61,716 nucleotides of DNA from an uncultured Roseovarius sp. (GTDB lineage Bacteria > Pseudomonadota > Alphaproteobacteria > Rhodobacterales > Rhodobacteraceae). The notes below the pieces were generated by a model. It searched no databases. It was not told the origin of the DNA and saw nothing but the letters and a program-made list of their open reading frames with translations. Position 1 is the first letter of the stretch; each line of letters starts with the position of its first letter. The stretch is from the NCBI GenBank assembly GCA_934501475.1, contig CAKSUL010000004.1:1-61716 (forward strand), written 5' to 3'. Made by a program: the position numbers and the translations under genes. This document shows positions 45,758-54,121 of the stretch, piece after piece.

Positions 45758-46918
45758 ATGAATTTCGGACTGACCGACGAACAGGAGATGATCGTCTCGA
45801 CGGTGCGCAGCTTTGTCGAGAATGAGATCTACCCCCACGAGGCCGAGGTCGAACGCACCGGCGAAGTGCCCGCCGCCGTGGCCGAACGGATCAAGCAGAA
45901 AACCATCGACCTTGGCTTTTATGCCTGCAACTTCCCCGAAGAGGTGGGCGGCGCGGGTCTCAGCCATGTCGAATTCGCGCTGGTCGAACGGGAATTGGGG
46001 CGTGGCTCGATGGCGCTGAACCACTTCTTCGGACGCCCGCAGAACATCCTGATGGCCTGCCAGGGCGAACAGCGCGAACGCTACCTGTTTCCCGCCGTGC
46101 GCGGTGAGCGGATGGATGCGCTGGCCATGACCGAACCGGGGGCCGGGTCGGATGTGCGCGGCATGAAATGCAATGCGCGCCGCGATGGCGGTGACTGGGT
46201 GCTGAACGGGACCAAGCATTTCATCTCGGGCGCGGATCACGCCGATTTCATCATCGTCTTCGTCGCCACCGGCGAGGACGACACCCCCAAGGGCCCGAAA
46301 AAGCGGATCACGACCTTCCTCGTGGATCGCGGCACACCCGGCTTCACGATCCGGGACGGCTACAAATCGGTCAGCCACCGGGGCTACAAGAACATGATCC
46401 TCGAATTCGACAATTGCCGCCTGCCGGACGCACAGGTCCTTGGCGAGGTCGACGGCGGGTTCGCGGTGATGAACGAATGGCTCTATGCCACGCGCATCAC
46501 CGTCGCGACGATGAGCGTTGGGCGCGCGCGCCGCTGCTTTGATATGGCGCTCAACTATGCGGCGGAACGCGAACAGTTCGGCCAGCCGATCGGAAAATAC
46601 CAGGGCATCAGCTTTCAGATCGCCGACATGATCACCGAGATCGACGCCGCCGACTGGCTGACCCTCGCCTCGGCCTGGCGGCTGGACCAGGGCCTGCCGG
46701 CCAACCGCGAAATCGCCTCGGCCAAGCTCTACGCCACCGAGATGCTGGCGCGCGTCACCGATGCGACGCTCCAGATCTATGGCGGCATGGGCCTGATGGA
46801 CGATTTCCCGATCGAACGCTTCTGGCGCGATGCGCGGGTCGAGCGGATCTGGGACGGAACCTCCGAAATCCAGCGCCACATCATCAGCCGCGATCTGTTG
46901 CGCCCGCTTGGCGCATGA
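45758..46918 (+). CDS. Acyl-CoA dehydrogenase (possible gamma-butyrobetainyl-CoA dehydrogenase)
   Basis: The 386-residue flavoenzyme follows the fusion gene almost without gap. FAD/substrate motifs are ALAMTEPGAGSDVRGMKC (about residue 125) and WVLNGTKHFISGADHADFII; the C-terminal region has REQFGQPIGKYQGISFQIAD and QIYGGMGLMDDFPIERFWRD. The usual catalytic Glu position (YEGT in medium-chain enzymes) reads IWDGTSEIQR, i.e. Asp. By context it could oxidise gamma-butyrobetainyl-CoA to crotonobetainyl-CoA, the reaction opposite to E. coli CaiA; direct similarity to CaiA is only moderate. Other short acyl-CoAs remain possible. Confidence 0.87.
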   Translation: MNFGLTDEQEMIVSTVRSFVENEIYPHEAEVERTGEVPAAVAERIKQKTIDLGFYACNFPEEVGGAGLSHVEFALVERELGRGSMALNHFFGRPQNILMACQGEQRERYLFPAVRGERMDALAMTEPGAGSDVRGMKCNARRDGGDWVLNGTKHFISGADHADFIIVFVATGEDDTPKGPKKRITTFLVDRGTPGFTIRDGYKSVSHRGYKNMILEFDNCRLPDAQVLGEVDGGFAVMNEWLYATRITVATMSVGRARRCFDMALNYAAEREQFGQPIGKYQGISFQIADMITEIDAADWLTLASAWRLDQGLPANREIASAKLYATEMLARVTDATLQIYGGMGLMDDFPIERFWRDARVERIWDGTSEIQRHIISRDLLRPLGA

Positions 46919-46946
46919 GCGCAGCTGCGCTGCGCAAGAGAATAAT

Positions 46947-46978
46947 GCCTCCGGCGGGGATATTTGAAGCAAGAAGAA
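46947..46978 (+). repeat. Rhodobacteraceae-type repeat, left arm of a long inverted pair
   Basis: This 32-base unit begins GCCTCCGGCGGGGATATTT and ends in AGCAAGAAGAA. Its reverse complement, with two or three differences, lies at 47097-47130, so the two face each other across the intergenic region between the acyl-CoA dehydrogenase and ligase genes. I recall similar CCTCCGGCGGGGATATTT units at gene ends in many Rhodobacteraceae genomes. Confidence 0.7.
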
Positions 46979-46980
46979 AA

Positions 46981-47001
46981 GGGGCGCCAATCTGGCACCC
47001 C
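46981..47001. terminator. Hairpin inside the inverted-repeat region
   Basis: GGGG-C-GCCA and TGGC-A-CCCC form a stem with one mismatch and a three-base loop, 63 bases after the acyl-CoA dehydrogenase stop. The plus strand lacks a T run directly after it (TTCCG); the minus strand has TTTTCTTCTT. It may end transcription from the carnitine genes or only be part of the repeat. Confidence 0.4.
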
Positions 47002-47096
47002 TTCCGAAAAGGAAAACCCTCTTCTCCTTGCACGGTCATCGGCGTCCCCGCCTGTACCGTTCATCCAGAGTGACATGACATGATTAACAAATCCTT

Positions 47097-47130
47097 GCTT
47101 CTTCTTGCTGAAAATATCCCCGCCGGAGGC
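47097..47130 (-). repeat. Rhodobacteraceae-type repeat, right arm of a long inverted pair
   Basis: Inverted partner of the unit at 46947, ending GCCGGAGGC on the plus strand. It lies 30 bases before the ligase start, within its likely 5' untranslated region. The pair could fold into a long stem of about 30 bp enclosing about 120 bases. Confidence 0.7.
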
Positions 47131-47159
47131 CCTGAATCTCTTTTGGTGGAGGGCCGGAC

Positions 47160-49223
47160 ATGACGCGCGACCTGTCTCGTCTGTTGCGACCGAAATCGAT
47201 CGCGGTCGTGGGCGGTGGCGTCTGGTGTGCCTCGGTGATCCAGCAATGCCAGCGCATGGGATTTTCCGGGGATATCTGGCCGGTTCACCCCAGGCGGGCG
47301 GAGGTGGCGGGGCTGGCGGCGGTGGCTTCGGTCGATGACCTGCCGGGTGTGCCGGATGCGGTGTTCATCGGCGTGAACCGCGAGGCCACGATCGACGTCT
47401 GCGCCCGGCTCAGCGCCATGGGTGCGGGTGGCGCGGTGTGTTTTGCCAGCGGATTTCGCGAGGCGCAGGCCGAAACCGGCGACGGGGTGCAGTTGCAGGA
47501 CCGGTTGCTGGAGGCCGCCGGTGCGATGCCGGTGATCGGGCCCAATTGCTATGGGTTCATCAACTATCTGGATGGCGCCTTGCTGTGGCCGGATCAGCAC
47601 GGCGGATTGCGCACCGACAGGGGTGTGGCGCTGATCACGCAAAGTTCCAACATCGCGATCAACCTGACCATGCAGCAGCGCGGCCTGCCGCTGGCCTATG
47701 TGGTCACCGCCGGCAATCAGGCGCAGACCGGGCTGGCCGAGATCGGGCGTGCCCTGCTGGAGGATCCGCGTGTCACGGCCCTGGGGATGCATGTCGAGGG
47801 CATAGGCGATCTGCGCGGCTTTGAGGCGCTGGCGGCGGATGCGCGCCGTCTGGGCAAGCCGATTGTCGCGCTGAAGGCCGGGAAATCCGAACAGGCGCGC
47901 GCCGCCACGGTATCGCACACGGCGTCGCTTGCGGGCAGTGACGCGGGCGCACGCGCGCTGCTGGCGCGGCTGGGCATCGCGCAGGTGGACAGCCTGACGG
48001 TGATGCTGGAGACGCTCAAGCTGCTGCATCTGGTGGGGCCGCTGTCGTCGAACCGGATCGTGTCGATGTCCTGTTCGGGCGGCGAGGCCAGCCTGATGGC
48101 GGATGCGGCGGTAGGGCGTGACATTGTTTATCCAGCGCTCAGTGCCGCGCAGAAAACCGGCCTTCGCGCCGCGCTCGGGCCGATGGTGGCGCTGGCCAAC
48201 CCATTGGATTACCACACCTTCATCTGGGATGATGTCCCCGCGATGACCGCGACATTCACCGCGGCACTGACGGGCGATCTGCCCGGCGATCTGGCCCTTG
48301 GGTGTCTGGTGGCCGATTTCCCGCGCACCGACAGGTGCAGCGATGCGGCATGGGATTGCACGATCGCCGCCGGCGCCGCCGCGAGCCAGGCCTCGGGCAC
48401 GCCGCTGGCCCTGTTGGCCACGATACCCGAGAACCTGTCCGAAGCGACCGCCGCGCGCATCGTCGAGGCCGGGTTGATCCCCTTGCAGGGCATCGATGAC
48501 GCGCTGAAGGCGATCGCGGCGGCGGCGTGGCTGGCGCGCGCGCGCGAGCTGCCCGCTCCAGTGCTGTTGCCGGGCGAGGCCGCCGAGCCGGGCACCACGC
48601 GGGTGCTGAGCGAAGCCGACAGCAAGGCGGCGCTGGCCCATCATGGCCTGCGGGTGCCTGTGCGCGTGCGCGTCTCGGGCATGGACGGGCTGGCCGAGGC
48701 GGCGCAAAAGGTGGGTCTGCCGCTGGTCCTGAAGGGCGAAGGCTTTGCCCACAAGACCGAGGCCGGCGCCGTCGCCGTCGGGCTGGGCCGTGTCGAGGAC
48801 GTGATCGCCGCCGCCACGCGGATGCAGGCCCCGGCCTATCTGGTCGAGGAGATGATCGCCGGCGGCGTTGCCGAGGTGTTGATCGGGGTGTTGCGCGATC
48901 CCGCGCATGGCTATGTTCTGACCCTTGCGGCGGGGGGTATACTGACCGAGATCCTCAGAGACACGGCAACCCTGCTGGTGCCCGCCAGCGCCGAGGAGGT
49001 AGACGCGGCCCTTGGCGGATTGCGCATCGCGCCCTTGCTGGACGGGTATCGCGGTGCGCCGGGGGCAAACCGCGCGGCGATCGTGCAGGCGGTGATGGCG
49101 GTGCAGGACTATGTGACCGCCCATGCCGGAGCCTTGGAGGAGGTGGAAATAAACCCGCTGATCTGCACCCCCGACAGGGCGGTCGCAGTGGACGCATTGA
49201 TCAGAATTGGAGAGGTGAAATGA
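47160..49223 (+). CDS. NDP-forming acyl-CoA ligase (acetate-CoA ligase family)
   Basis: The 687-residue protein has the architecture of ADP-forming acyl-CoA synthetases: CoA-binding domain at the N-terminus (LLRPKSIAVVGGGVWCASVI), succinyl-CoA-ligase-like domains with VIGPNCYGF and the phosphohistidine loop VSHTASLAGSDAGARALLA (about residue 260), and a C-terminal ATP-grasp domain (GLPLVLKGEGFAHKTEAGAV; LVEEMIAGGVAEVLIGV; EEVEINPLI). It makes acyl-CoA from acid, CoA and ATP, giving ADP and phosphate. Its stop overlaps the CaiD-like gene start, so it likely activates a betaine such as gamma-butyrobetaine, crotonobetaine or carnitine. The usual enzyme for this is AMP-forming CaiC or CoA transferase CaiB, neither of which is in the window. 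Confidence 0.88.
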   Translation: MTRDLSRLLRPKSIAVVGGGVWCASVIQQCQRMGFSGDIWPVHPRRAEVAGLAAVASVDDLPGVPDAVFIGVNREATIDVCARLSAMGAGGAVCFASGFREAQAETGDGVQLQDRLLEAAGAMPVIGPNCYGFINYLDGALLWPDQHGGLRTDRGVALITQSSNIAINLTMQQRGLPLAYVVTAGNQAQTGLAEIGRALLEDPRVTALGMHVEGIGDLRGFEALAADARRLGKPIVALKAGKSEQARAATVSHTASLAGSDAGARALLARLGIAQVDSLTVMLETLKLLHLVGPLSSNRIVSMSCSGGEASLMADAAVGRDIVYPALSAAQKTGLRAALGPMVALANPLDYHTFIWDDVPAMTATFTAALTGDLPGDLALGCLVADFPRTDRCSDAAWDCTIAAGAAASQASGTPLALLATIPENLSEATAARIVEAGLIPLQGIDDALKAIAAAAWLARARELPAPVLLPGEAAEPGTTRVLSEADSKAALAHHGLRVPVRVRVSGMDGLAEAAQKVGLPLVLKGEGFAHKTEAGAVAVGLGRVEDVIAAATRMQAPAYLVEEMIAGGVAEVLIGVLRDPAHGYVLTLAAGGILTEILRDTATLLVPASAEEVDAALGGLRIAPLLDGYRGAPGANRAAIVQAVMAVQDYVTAHAGALEEVEINPLICTPDRAVAVDALIRIGEVK

Positions 49224-50005
49224 CAGACAACCCTATCAGGACCGAGCGGCGCGGCCATGTTCTCGAGGTCACGCTGGACCGGCCCAAGGCCAACGCCATT
49301 GACCTGAAGACCAGCCGGATCATGGGCGAGGTGTTCCGCGATTTCCGCGATGATCCGGATCTGCGCGTGGCCATCATCACCGGGGCGGGCGAAAAATTCT
49401 TTTGCCCCGGCTGGGATCTGAAGGCCGCCGCCGATGGCGATGCGGTTGACGGGGATTACGGCGTCGGCGGGTTTGGCGGCATTCAGGAACTGCGCGACCT
49501 CAACAAGCCGATCATCGCCGCCGTCAACGGCATCTGCTGTGGGGGCGGTCTGGAACTGGCGCTTGGGGCGGATATCATTCTGGCCGCCGATCACGCCAGC
49601 TTTGCCCTGCCTGAAATCCGCTCGGGCACGGTGGCGGACGCGGCCAGCGTGAAACTGCCCAAGCGTATTCCCTATCACATCGCCATGGAAATGCTGCTGA
49701 CCGGGCGCTGGATCGACGCCGAAGAGGCGGCCCGCTGGGGCATGATCAACCGCATCATACCGGCGGCCGACCTGATGCAGGAGGCGCGCGCGCTGGCCGA
49801 TCACCTGGCTTCGGGGCCGCCGCTGGTCTATGCGGCGATCAAGGAAATCGTGCGCGATGCCGAGGGCCGCACCTTTCAGGACACGATGAACAAGATCACC
49901 CGCCGCCAGTATCCATCGGTCGATGTGCTCTATTCCTCCGAGGATCAGCTTGAGGGCGCGCGCGCCTTTGCGGAAAAGCGCGATCCGGTCTGGAAGGGGC
50001 GCTGA
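49220..50005 (+). CDS. caiD: Enoyl-CoA hydratase, CaiD-like (crotonobetainyl-CoA hydratase)
   Basis: This 261-residue crotonase-fold enzyme closely follows E. coli CaiD as I remember it: LEVTLDRPKANAIDLKTSRI near the N-terminus, VAIITGAGEKFFCPGWDLKA (about residue 50), the oxyanion region GGGLELALGADII and the C-terminus AFAEKRDPVWKGR. CaiD adds water to crotonobetainyl-CoA to form L-carnitinyl-CoA. It is translationally coupled to the acyl-CoA ligase. With the acyl-CoA dehydrogenase it links gamma-butyrobetaine or crotonobetaine to the carnitine pathway encoded upstream. A strong intrinsic terminator follows at 50047. Confidence 0.88.
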   Translation: MTDNPIRTERRGHVLEVTLDRPKANAIDLKTSRIMGEVFRDFRDDPDLRVAIITGAGEKFFCPGWDLKAAADGDAVDGDYGVGGFGGIQELRDLNKPIIAAVNGICCGGGLELALGADIILAADHASFALPEIRSGTVADAASVKLPKRIPYHIAMEMLLTGRWIDAEEAARWGMINRIIPAADLMQEARALADHLASGPPLVYAAIKEIVRDAEGRTFQDTMNKITRRQYPSVDVLYSSEDQLEGARAFAEKRDPVWKGR

Positions 50006-50024
50006 GCGCGCGATTTCACCCGAC

Positions 50025-50047
50025 GACAGCCCAGATGACAGCCCAGA
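50025..50047 (+). repeat. Tandem 11-bp duplication
   Basis: GACAGCCCAGA occurs twice with one base between (50025-50035 and 50037-50047), just after the caiD-like stop and abutting the terminator stem. Confidence 0.6.
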
Positions 50048-50074
50048 GGCCGGTGCAATCGCGCCGGCCTTTTT
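50047..50074 (+). terminator. Intrinsic terminator after the ligase/CaiD genes
   Basis: AGGCCGG and CCGGCCT form a 7-bp stem around a ten-base loop, followed directly by TTTTT. It lies 41 bases after the caiD-like stop and separates it from the TRAP transporter genes. Confidence 0.85.
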
Positions 50075-50107
50075 CGTTGCGCACCCTGGCGCGGGCGAAT
50101 TTGAGGT

Positions 50108-50135
50108 TTGGCAAATGGCTCAGGATCGGTATTCT
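50108..50135 (+). promoter_or_regulatory. Possible sigma-70 promoter of the TRAP transporter operon
   Basis: TTGGCA (50108-50113) and TATTCT (50130-50135) are separated by 16 bases, about 40 bases before the DctP start and after the terminator. The -35 matches five of six consensus bases and the -10 four of six. Position is good, match moderate. Confidence 0.3.
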
Positions 50136-50176
50136 GGGCCTCATAATCACAAAAAAACAACCCCAGGGAGAATGAA

Positions 50177-51193
50177 ATGCAGAAAACACTGAAAAGCGCG
50201 GCACTTGCCACGCTGGCCATCGCCTTTGCCGGTGAGGCGGCCGCGACGGAATGGAATGTCTCGCTCTGGGGCAAGCGGCGCGCCTTTACCGAGCATGTCG
50301 AAAAGCTGGCCGAGTTGGTCAGCGCCAAGACAAACGGCGAATTCACCATGAACATCAGCTATGGCGGCCTCAGCAAGAACAAGGAAAACCTTGACGGGAT
50401 CTCGATCGGCGCGTTCGAGATGGCGCAGTTCTGCGCCGGCTATCACCGCGACAAGAACCCGACCATCACGGTGCTGGAACTGCCCTTCCTCGGGGTCGAG
50501 ACGCTGGAGCAGGAGCGGGATCTGTCGATGGCGCTTTATGCGCAGCCCGCCGTGCAAAAGGACATGGCCCGCTGGAACGCGACCCTGCTGATGCCATCGC
50601 CGATGCCGCAATACAATCTGGTCGGGCTGGGCGATGCGCCCGCCACCCTTGAGGATTTTGAGGGGCTGAGCGTGCGCGCCACCGGCGGAATCGGTCAGGC
50701 GATGGAGGCCGTGGGCGCGGTGCCCACCTCGATGTCGGCCACCGAAGTGCGTCAGTCGCTGGACAGTGGCGTGATCAAGGCGGCGGCCTTTGCCCCGCAT
50801 GCGCATATGTCCTTTGGCACCATCGAGAACGCCAACTGGTGGACCACCAACCTCAACCCCGGCACGGTGAATTGCCCGGTCGTGGCCAATACCGACGCGC
50901 TGAACGATCTGAGCGAAGAGCACCGCGCGGCGCTGCTCGGCTCGATCGACGAGTCGCTGGATTACTATGTGAGCTTCTACACCGATCAGACCATGGCCAA
51001 ATGGGGCCCCGCGCTGGATGAGCGCGGCATCGAGCGGGTCACCTTCTCGGAGGAGTCGCTGGCGGCGTTCCGTGACAAAGTGGCCGGCCCCGCCGCCGCA
51101 AGCTGGGTCGAGGACATGAGCGCGCGCGGATTGCCCGCGCAGGAACTGTATGATTTCGCCACGGCGAAACTGGCGGAACTCAAGGCCAAGTGA
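50177..51193 (+). CDS. TRAP transporter substrate-binding protein (DctP family)
   Basis: The 338-residue periplasmic protein starts with a Sec signal (MQKTLKSAALATLAIAFAGE, cleavage near AAA-TEW, about residue 23). The DctP fold markers are KLAELVSAKTNGEFTMNISY and the central LSVRATGGIGQAMEAVGAVP (about residues 165-185), where the Arg binds a carboxylate. AGGGAG precedes the ATG by six bases. It is the first gene of a TRAP operon lying directly behind the CaiD-like gene, so a carboxylated betaine (carnitine, gamma-butyrobetaine or crotonobetaine) is a reasonable ligand guess. The many aromatic residues in the ENANWWTTNLNP region would suit a quaternary amine pocket, but that is speculation. 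Confidence 0.9.
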   Translation: MQKTLKSAALATLAIAFAGEAAATEWNVSLWGKRRAFTEHVEKLAELVSAKTNGEFTMNISYGGLSKNKENLDGISIGAFEMAQFCAGYHRDKNPTITVLELPFLGVETLEQERDLSMALYAQPAVQKDMARWNATLLMPSPMPQYNLVGLGDAPATLEDFEGLSVRATGGIGQAMEAVGAVPTSMSATEVRQSLDSGVIKAAAFAPHAHMSFGTIENANWWTTNLNPGTVNCPVVANTDALNDLSEEHRAALLGSIDESLDYYVSFYTDQTMAKWGPALDERGIERVTFSEESLAAFRDKVAGPAAASWVEDMSARGLPAQELYDFATAKLAELKAK

Positions 51194-51276
51194 CCTCGGG
51201 CGCGCGTCCCGGACCGGTTTCGGGGCGCGTCGCGGTCTTGCCGCATGAAAAGCGTTGAAAATCAGGAGGGACGGCC

Positions 51277-51909
51277 ATGACAGGCGCGGCGAATGTGCTG
51301 TCGGATGACAGTCTGGTCAGCCGGCTGGACCGGCGGCTCTACCGGGTCGAGCGGGGTCTGGCGCTGATCAGCGGGCTGGCGGTGTTCGCGCTGATGGTCA
51401 TGGCGGTGATCTCGGTGGCGGGGCGCAATGTGTTCAACCAGCCGCTGCCGGGATATGTGGACTGGATCGAGCAGGCGATGCCGCTGATCGCCTTCATGGG
51501 CGTGTCCTATACGCAGCGCGATGGCGGCCATATCCGCATGGATATTGTCGTGGGCGCGCTCAGGGGGCGCGTGCTGTGGCTGACCGAACTGATCACCACC
51601 GCGGCCATTCTGGCGTTGATGATCCTGCTGGTCTGGGGCAGTTGGGCGCATTTCGCGCGCAGTTTCGATTTTGCCTCACCGCTGTGGAGCCGGGACAGCA
51701 GCATGGATATCGCGCTGCCGCTATGGCCTGCGAAACTGCTGGCGCCGGTGGCGTTTTCGGTGCTGTGCGTGCGGCTGGCCCTGCAGATCTGGGGCTATGG
51801 GCGCGCGTTCGTCACCGGGGCGGCGCGCCCGGCGGGTGTGCCGCTGGTCGTGGATACCGCGACGCAGGCCGCTCTGGAGGCCCGGCATGTGTCGGGCCGC
51901 GACATATAG
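51277..51909 (+). CDS. TRAP transporter small membrane subunit (DctQ family)
   Basis: The 210-residue protein has four hydrophobic helices (LALISGLAVFALMVMAVISV first) and the DctQ pattern VAGRNVFNQPLPGYVDWIEQ after helix 1, with SYTQRDGGHIRMDIVV between helices 2 and 3. It lies 83 bases after DctP and eight bases before the DctM gene. It pairs with DctM in the membrane to form the sodium-driven importer. Confidence 0.9.
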   Translation: MTGAANVLSDDSLVSRLDRRLYRVERGLALISGLAVFALMVMAVISVAGRNVFNQPLPGYVDWIEQAMPLIAFMGVSYTQRDGGHIRMDIVVGALRGRVLWLTELITTAAILALMILLVWGSWAHFARSFDFASPLWSRDSSMDIALPLWPAKLLAPVAFSVLCVRLALQIWGYGRAFVTGAARPAGVPLVVDTATQAALEARHVSGRDI

Positions 51910-51917
51910 GGGCGCGG

Positions 51918-53318
51918 ATGGAACCGATTGACATTGGCCTCATCGTCACCGGGATCATGCTGGTCCTTGTGGTGCTGGGGATGCGGGTGGCCTTTGCCGC
52001 CGCCATGGCCGGGATGGTGGGGCTGATCTGGATATTCTGGGCGAAAAAGGGCTATGATCCGGATCAGTTCACATGGGCGCTGACCGTCGCGGTCAAGACA
52101 GCCGGGCAGGTGCCCCATTCCAAGGTCTCCAGCCAGGCGCTCTGCCTGATCCCGACCTTCATCCTGATCGGCTATCTGGCCTATTACGCCGGGCTGACCC
52201 GCGCGCTGTTCGAGGCCGCGAAACGCTGGATCGCGTGGGTGCCGGGTGGGCTGGCCGTATCGACGATCTTTGCCACGGCGGGGTTTGCGGCGGTGTCGGG
52301 GGCCTCGGTCGCGACGGCGGCGGTGTTCGCACGTATCGCCATCCCCGAGATGCTGAAGATCGGGTATGACAAACGCTTTGCCGCCGGGGTCGTGGCGGCG
52401 GGGGGCACGCTGGCGTCCCTGATCCCGCCCTCGGCCATTCTGGTGATCTATGCCATCATCGTCGAGCAGGACGTGGGCAAGCTGTTGCTGGCGGGGTTCC
52501 TGCCGGGGGTATTTTCGGCACTGGTCTACGGCGTCCTGATCATCGGCATGGCGCTGACCATCAAGGGCTTCGGCCCGCCCGTCACCGGCTTTACCTGGCG
52601 CCAGCGCTTTGCGTCATTGCCCGCGGCGCTTCCGATCCTGTTCGTGGTCGTGACCATCGTTTTCTTTGTTTACAACCCGTTCGGCGGCGATGCCTGGGGC
52701 ACCCCGACCGAGGGCGGGGCCATCGGGGCGTTCGTCGTGTTTCTGATGGCGCTCTGGCGCGGGATGCGCTGGAGCGAGTTGAAGGACGCGCTGCTGGAAA
52801 CCGCCAAGCTGAGCGTGATGATCTTTACCATCATCTGGGGCGTGCTGGTCTATGTGCGCTTTCTGGGCTTTGCCGATCTGCCGGGGGCGTTTTCGGGCTG
52901 GATCACCTCGCTGACACTGTCGCCGTTGCTGATCCTGATCTGCATCCTGCTGGGCTATGCGGTGCTGGGCATGTTCATGGATGCCATCGGGATGCTGCTG
53001 CTGACGCTGCCGGTGGTCTACCCCGCCGTCATGGCGCTGAACGGGGGCGAATATGTCAGCGCGGCAGAGTCGGCCTTTGGCATGTCGGGGCCGATGTGCG
53101 CGATCTGGTTTGGCATTCTGGTGGTCAAGATGGCCGAATTCTGCCTGATCACGCCGCCCATCGGGCTGAATTGCTTTGTCGTGGCCGGGGTGCGCCCGGA
53201 TCTGAGCGTGCAGGACGTGTTCAAGGGCGTGACGCCGTTTTTCATCGCCGATGCGGTCACGATCGCCCTGTTGGTGGCCTTCCCGATGATTGTCCTGTGG
53301 CTGCCCGGTCAGGTGTGA
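51918..53318 (+). CDS. TRAP transporter large membrane subunit (DctM family)
   Basis: The 466-residue protein has about 12 hydrophobic helices. DctM features include FAAMAGMVGLIWIF-like early helices, FATAGFAAVSGASVATAAVF (about residue 118), AAGGTLASLIPPSAILVIYA (about 157-176) and the late FCLITPPIGLNCFVVAGVRP. I start at the ATG at 51918 with AGGGG upstream; the frame is open further back but inside the DctQ gene. It is the transport subunit proper. It ends convergent with znuB, with eight bases between the genes. Confidence 0.92.
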   Translation: MEPIDIGLIVTGIMLVLVVLGMRVAFAAAMAGMVGLIWIFWAKKGYDPDQFTWALTVAVKTAGQVPHSKVSSQALCLIPTFILIGYLAYYAGLTRALFEAAKRWIAWVPGGLAVSTIFATAGFAAVSGASVATAAVFARIAIPEMLKIGYDKRFAAGVVAAGGTLASLIPPSAILVIYAIIVEQDVGKLLLAGFLPGVFSALVYGVLIIGMALTIKGFGPPVTGFTWRQRFASLPAALPILFVVVTIVFFVYNPFGGDAWGTPTEGGAIGAFVVFLMALWRGMRWSELKDALLETAKLSVMIFTIIWGVLVYVRFLGFADLPGAFSGWITSLTLSPLLILICILLGYAVLGMFMDAIGMLLLTLPVVYPAVMALNGGEYVSAAESAFGMSGPMCAIWFGILVVKMAEFCLITPPIGLNCFVVAGVRPDLSVQDVFKGVTPFFIADAVTIALLVAFPMIVLWLPGQV

Positions 53319-53326
53319 TCCGTCCC

Positions 53327-54121
53327 TCAGGCGCGTTTCAGCGCGGCCCCGGCCGAGGACGCCGCGAACAGTACCGCGGCGACGCACACGATGGTCGGCC
53401 CCGCCGGCGTGTCATAAAGATAGGACAGGTGCAGACCGCCAAGCGCGGAGAGCGCGCCGATGGCGGCGGCAATCACCGCCATGCGTTCCGGCGTGACGGC
53501 GAAAGGGCGCGCGGCGGCAGCCGGGATGATCAGCATCGCCGCAATCAGCAGCGCGCCCACCACCTTGATCGCCACCGCCACCACCAGCGCCAGCGCCAGC
53601 GTCAGCACCAGTTGCTCGCGGCGCGGATCAACGCCGCTGGCATAGGCCAGATCGGGGCTGAGCGTCGAGGTCAGCAGCGCCGACCACCGCCACGCCAGCA
53701 ACCCCAGAACCAGCGCGGCCCCGCCCCAGATGATCCCCAGATCGACGCGCCCCACCGCCAGAATATCGCCAAAGAGATAGGCCATGAGATCGATCCGCAC
53801 GCCGTTCAGCAGCGACACCGCCACCAGCCCGAAGGCCAGCGCCGAATGCGCCATCACCCCCAGCAACGTATCCATGGCAAAGCCGCGCCCGCTGAGGCCG
53901 CTGACCAGCAGCGCCATCAACAGCGCCACGCCCAGAACCCCGCCAAAGACCGAGACCGAGAACCCCAGGGCCAGCGCCACGCCCAGGATCGCCGCATGGG
54001 CGGTGGCATCGCCGAAATAGGCCATGCGCCGCCAGACCACGAAACAGCCCAGTGGCGCCGCCGCCAGCGCCACGCCCAGGCCCGCAAGCGCGGCGCGGAT
54101 CAGGAAACTGTCCAGCAACAT
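53327..54121 (-). CDS. znuB: Zinc ABC transporter permease
   Basis: The 264-residue membrane protein is the permease of the high-affinity zinc importer. It begins LLDSFLIRAALAGLGVALAA, with the ABC-3 family pattern VWRRMAYFGDATAHAAILGV (about residue 33-52) and VKVVGALLIAAMLIIPAAAA near 180. Its start overlaps the znuC stop by one base (TGATG). The order zur-znuC-znuB on one strand, with znuA divergent, is the common alphaproteobacterial layout. Confidence 0.93.
   Translation of the reverse strand: MLLDSFLIRAALAGLGVALAAAPLGCFVVWRRMAYFGDATAHAAILGVALALGFSVSVFGGVLGVALLMALLVSGLSGRGFAMDTLLGVMAHSALAFGLVAVSLLNGVRIDLMAYLFGDILAVGRVDLGIIWGGAALVLGLLAWRWSALLTSTLSPDLAYASGVDPRREQLVLTLALALVVAVAIKVVGALLIAAMLIIPAAAARPFAVTPERMAVIAAAIGALSALGGLHLSYLYDTPAGPTIVCVAAVLFAASSAGAALKRA

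Noticed and set aside
47061..49124. 687-codon minus-strand frame opposite the NDP-forming ligase
   Set aside because: Antisense shadow without family motifs or ribosome site; the plus strand has a full domain set.
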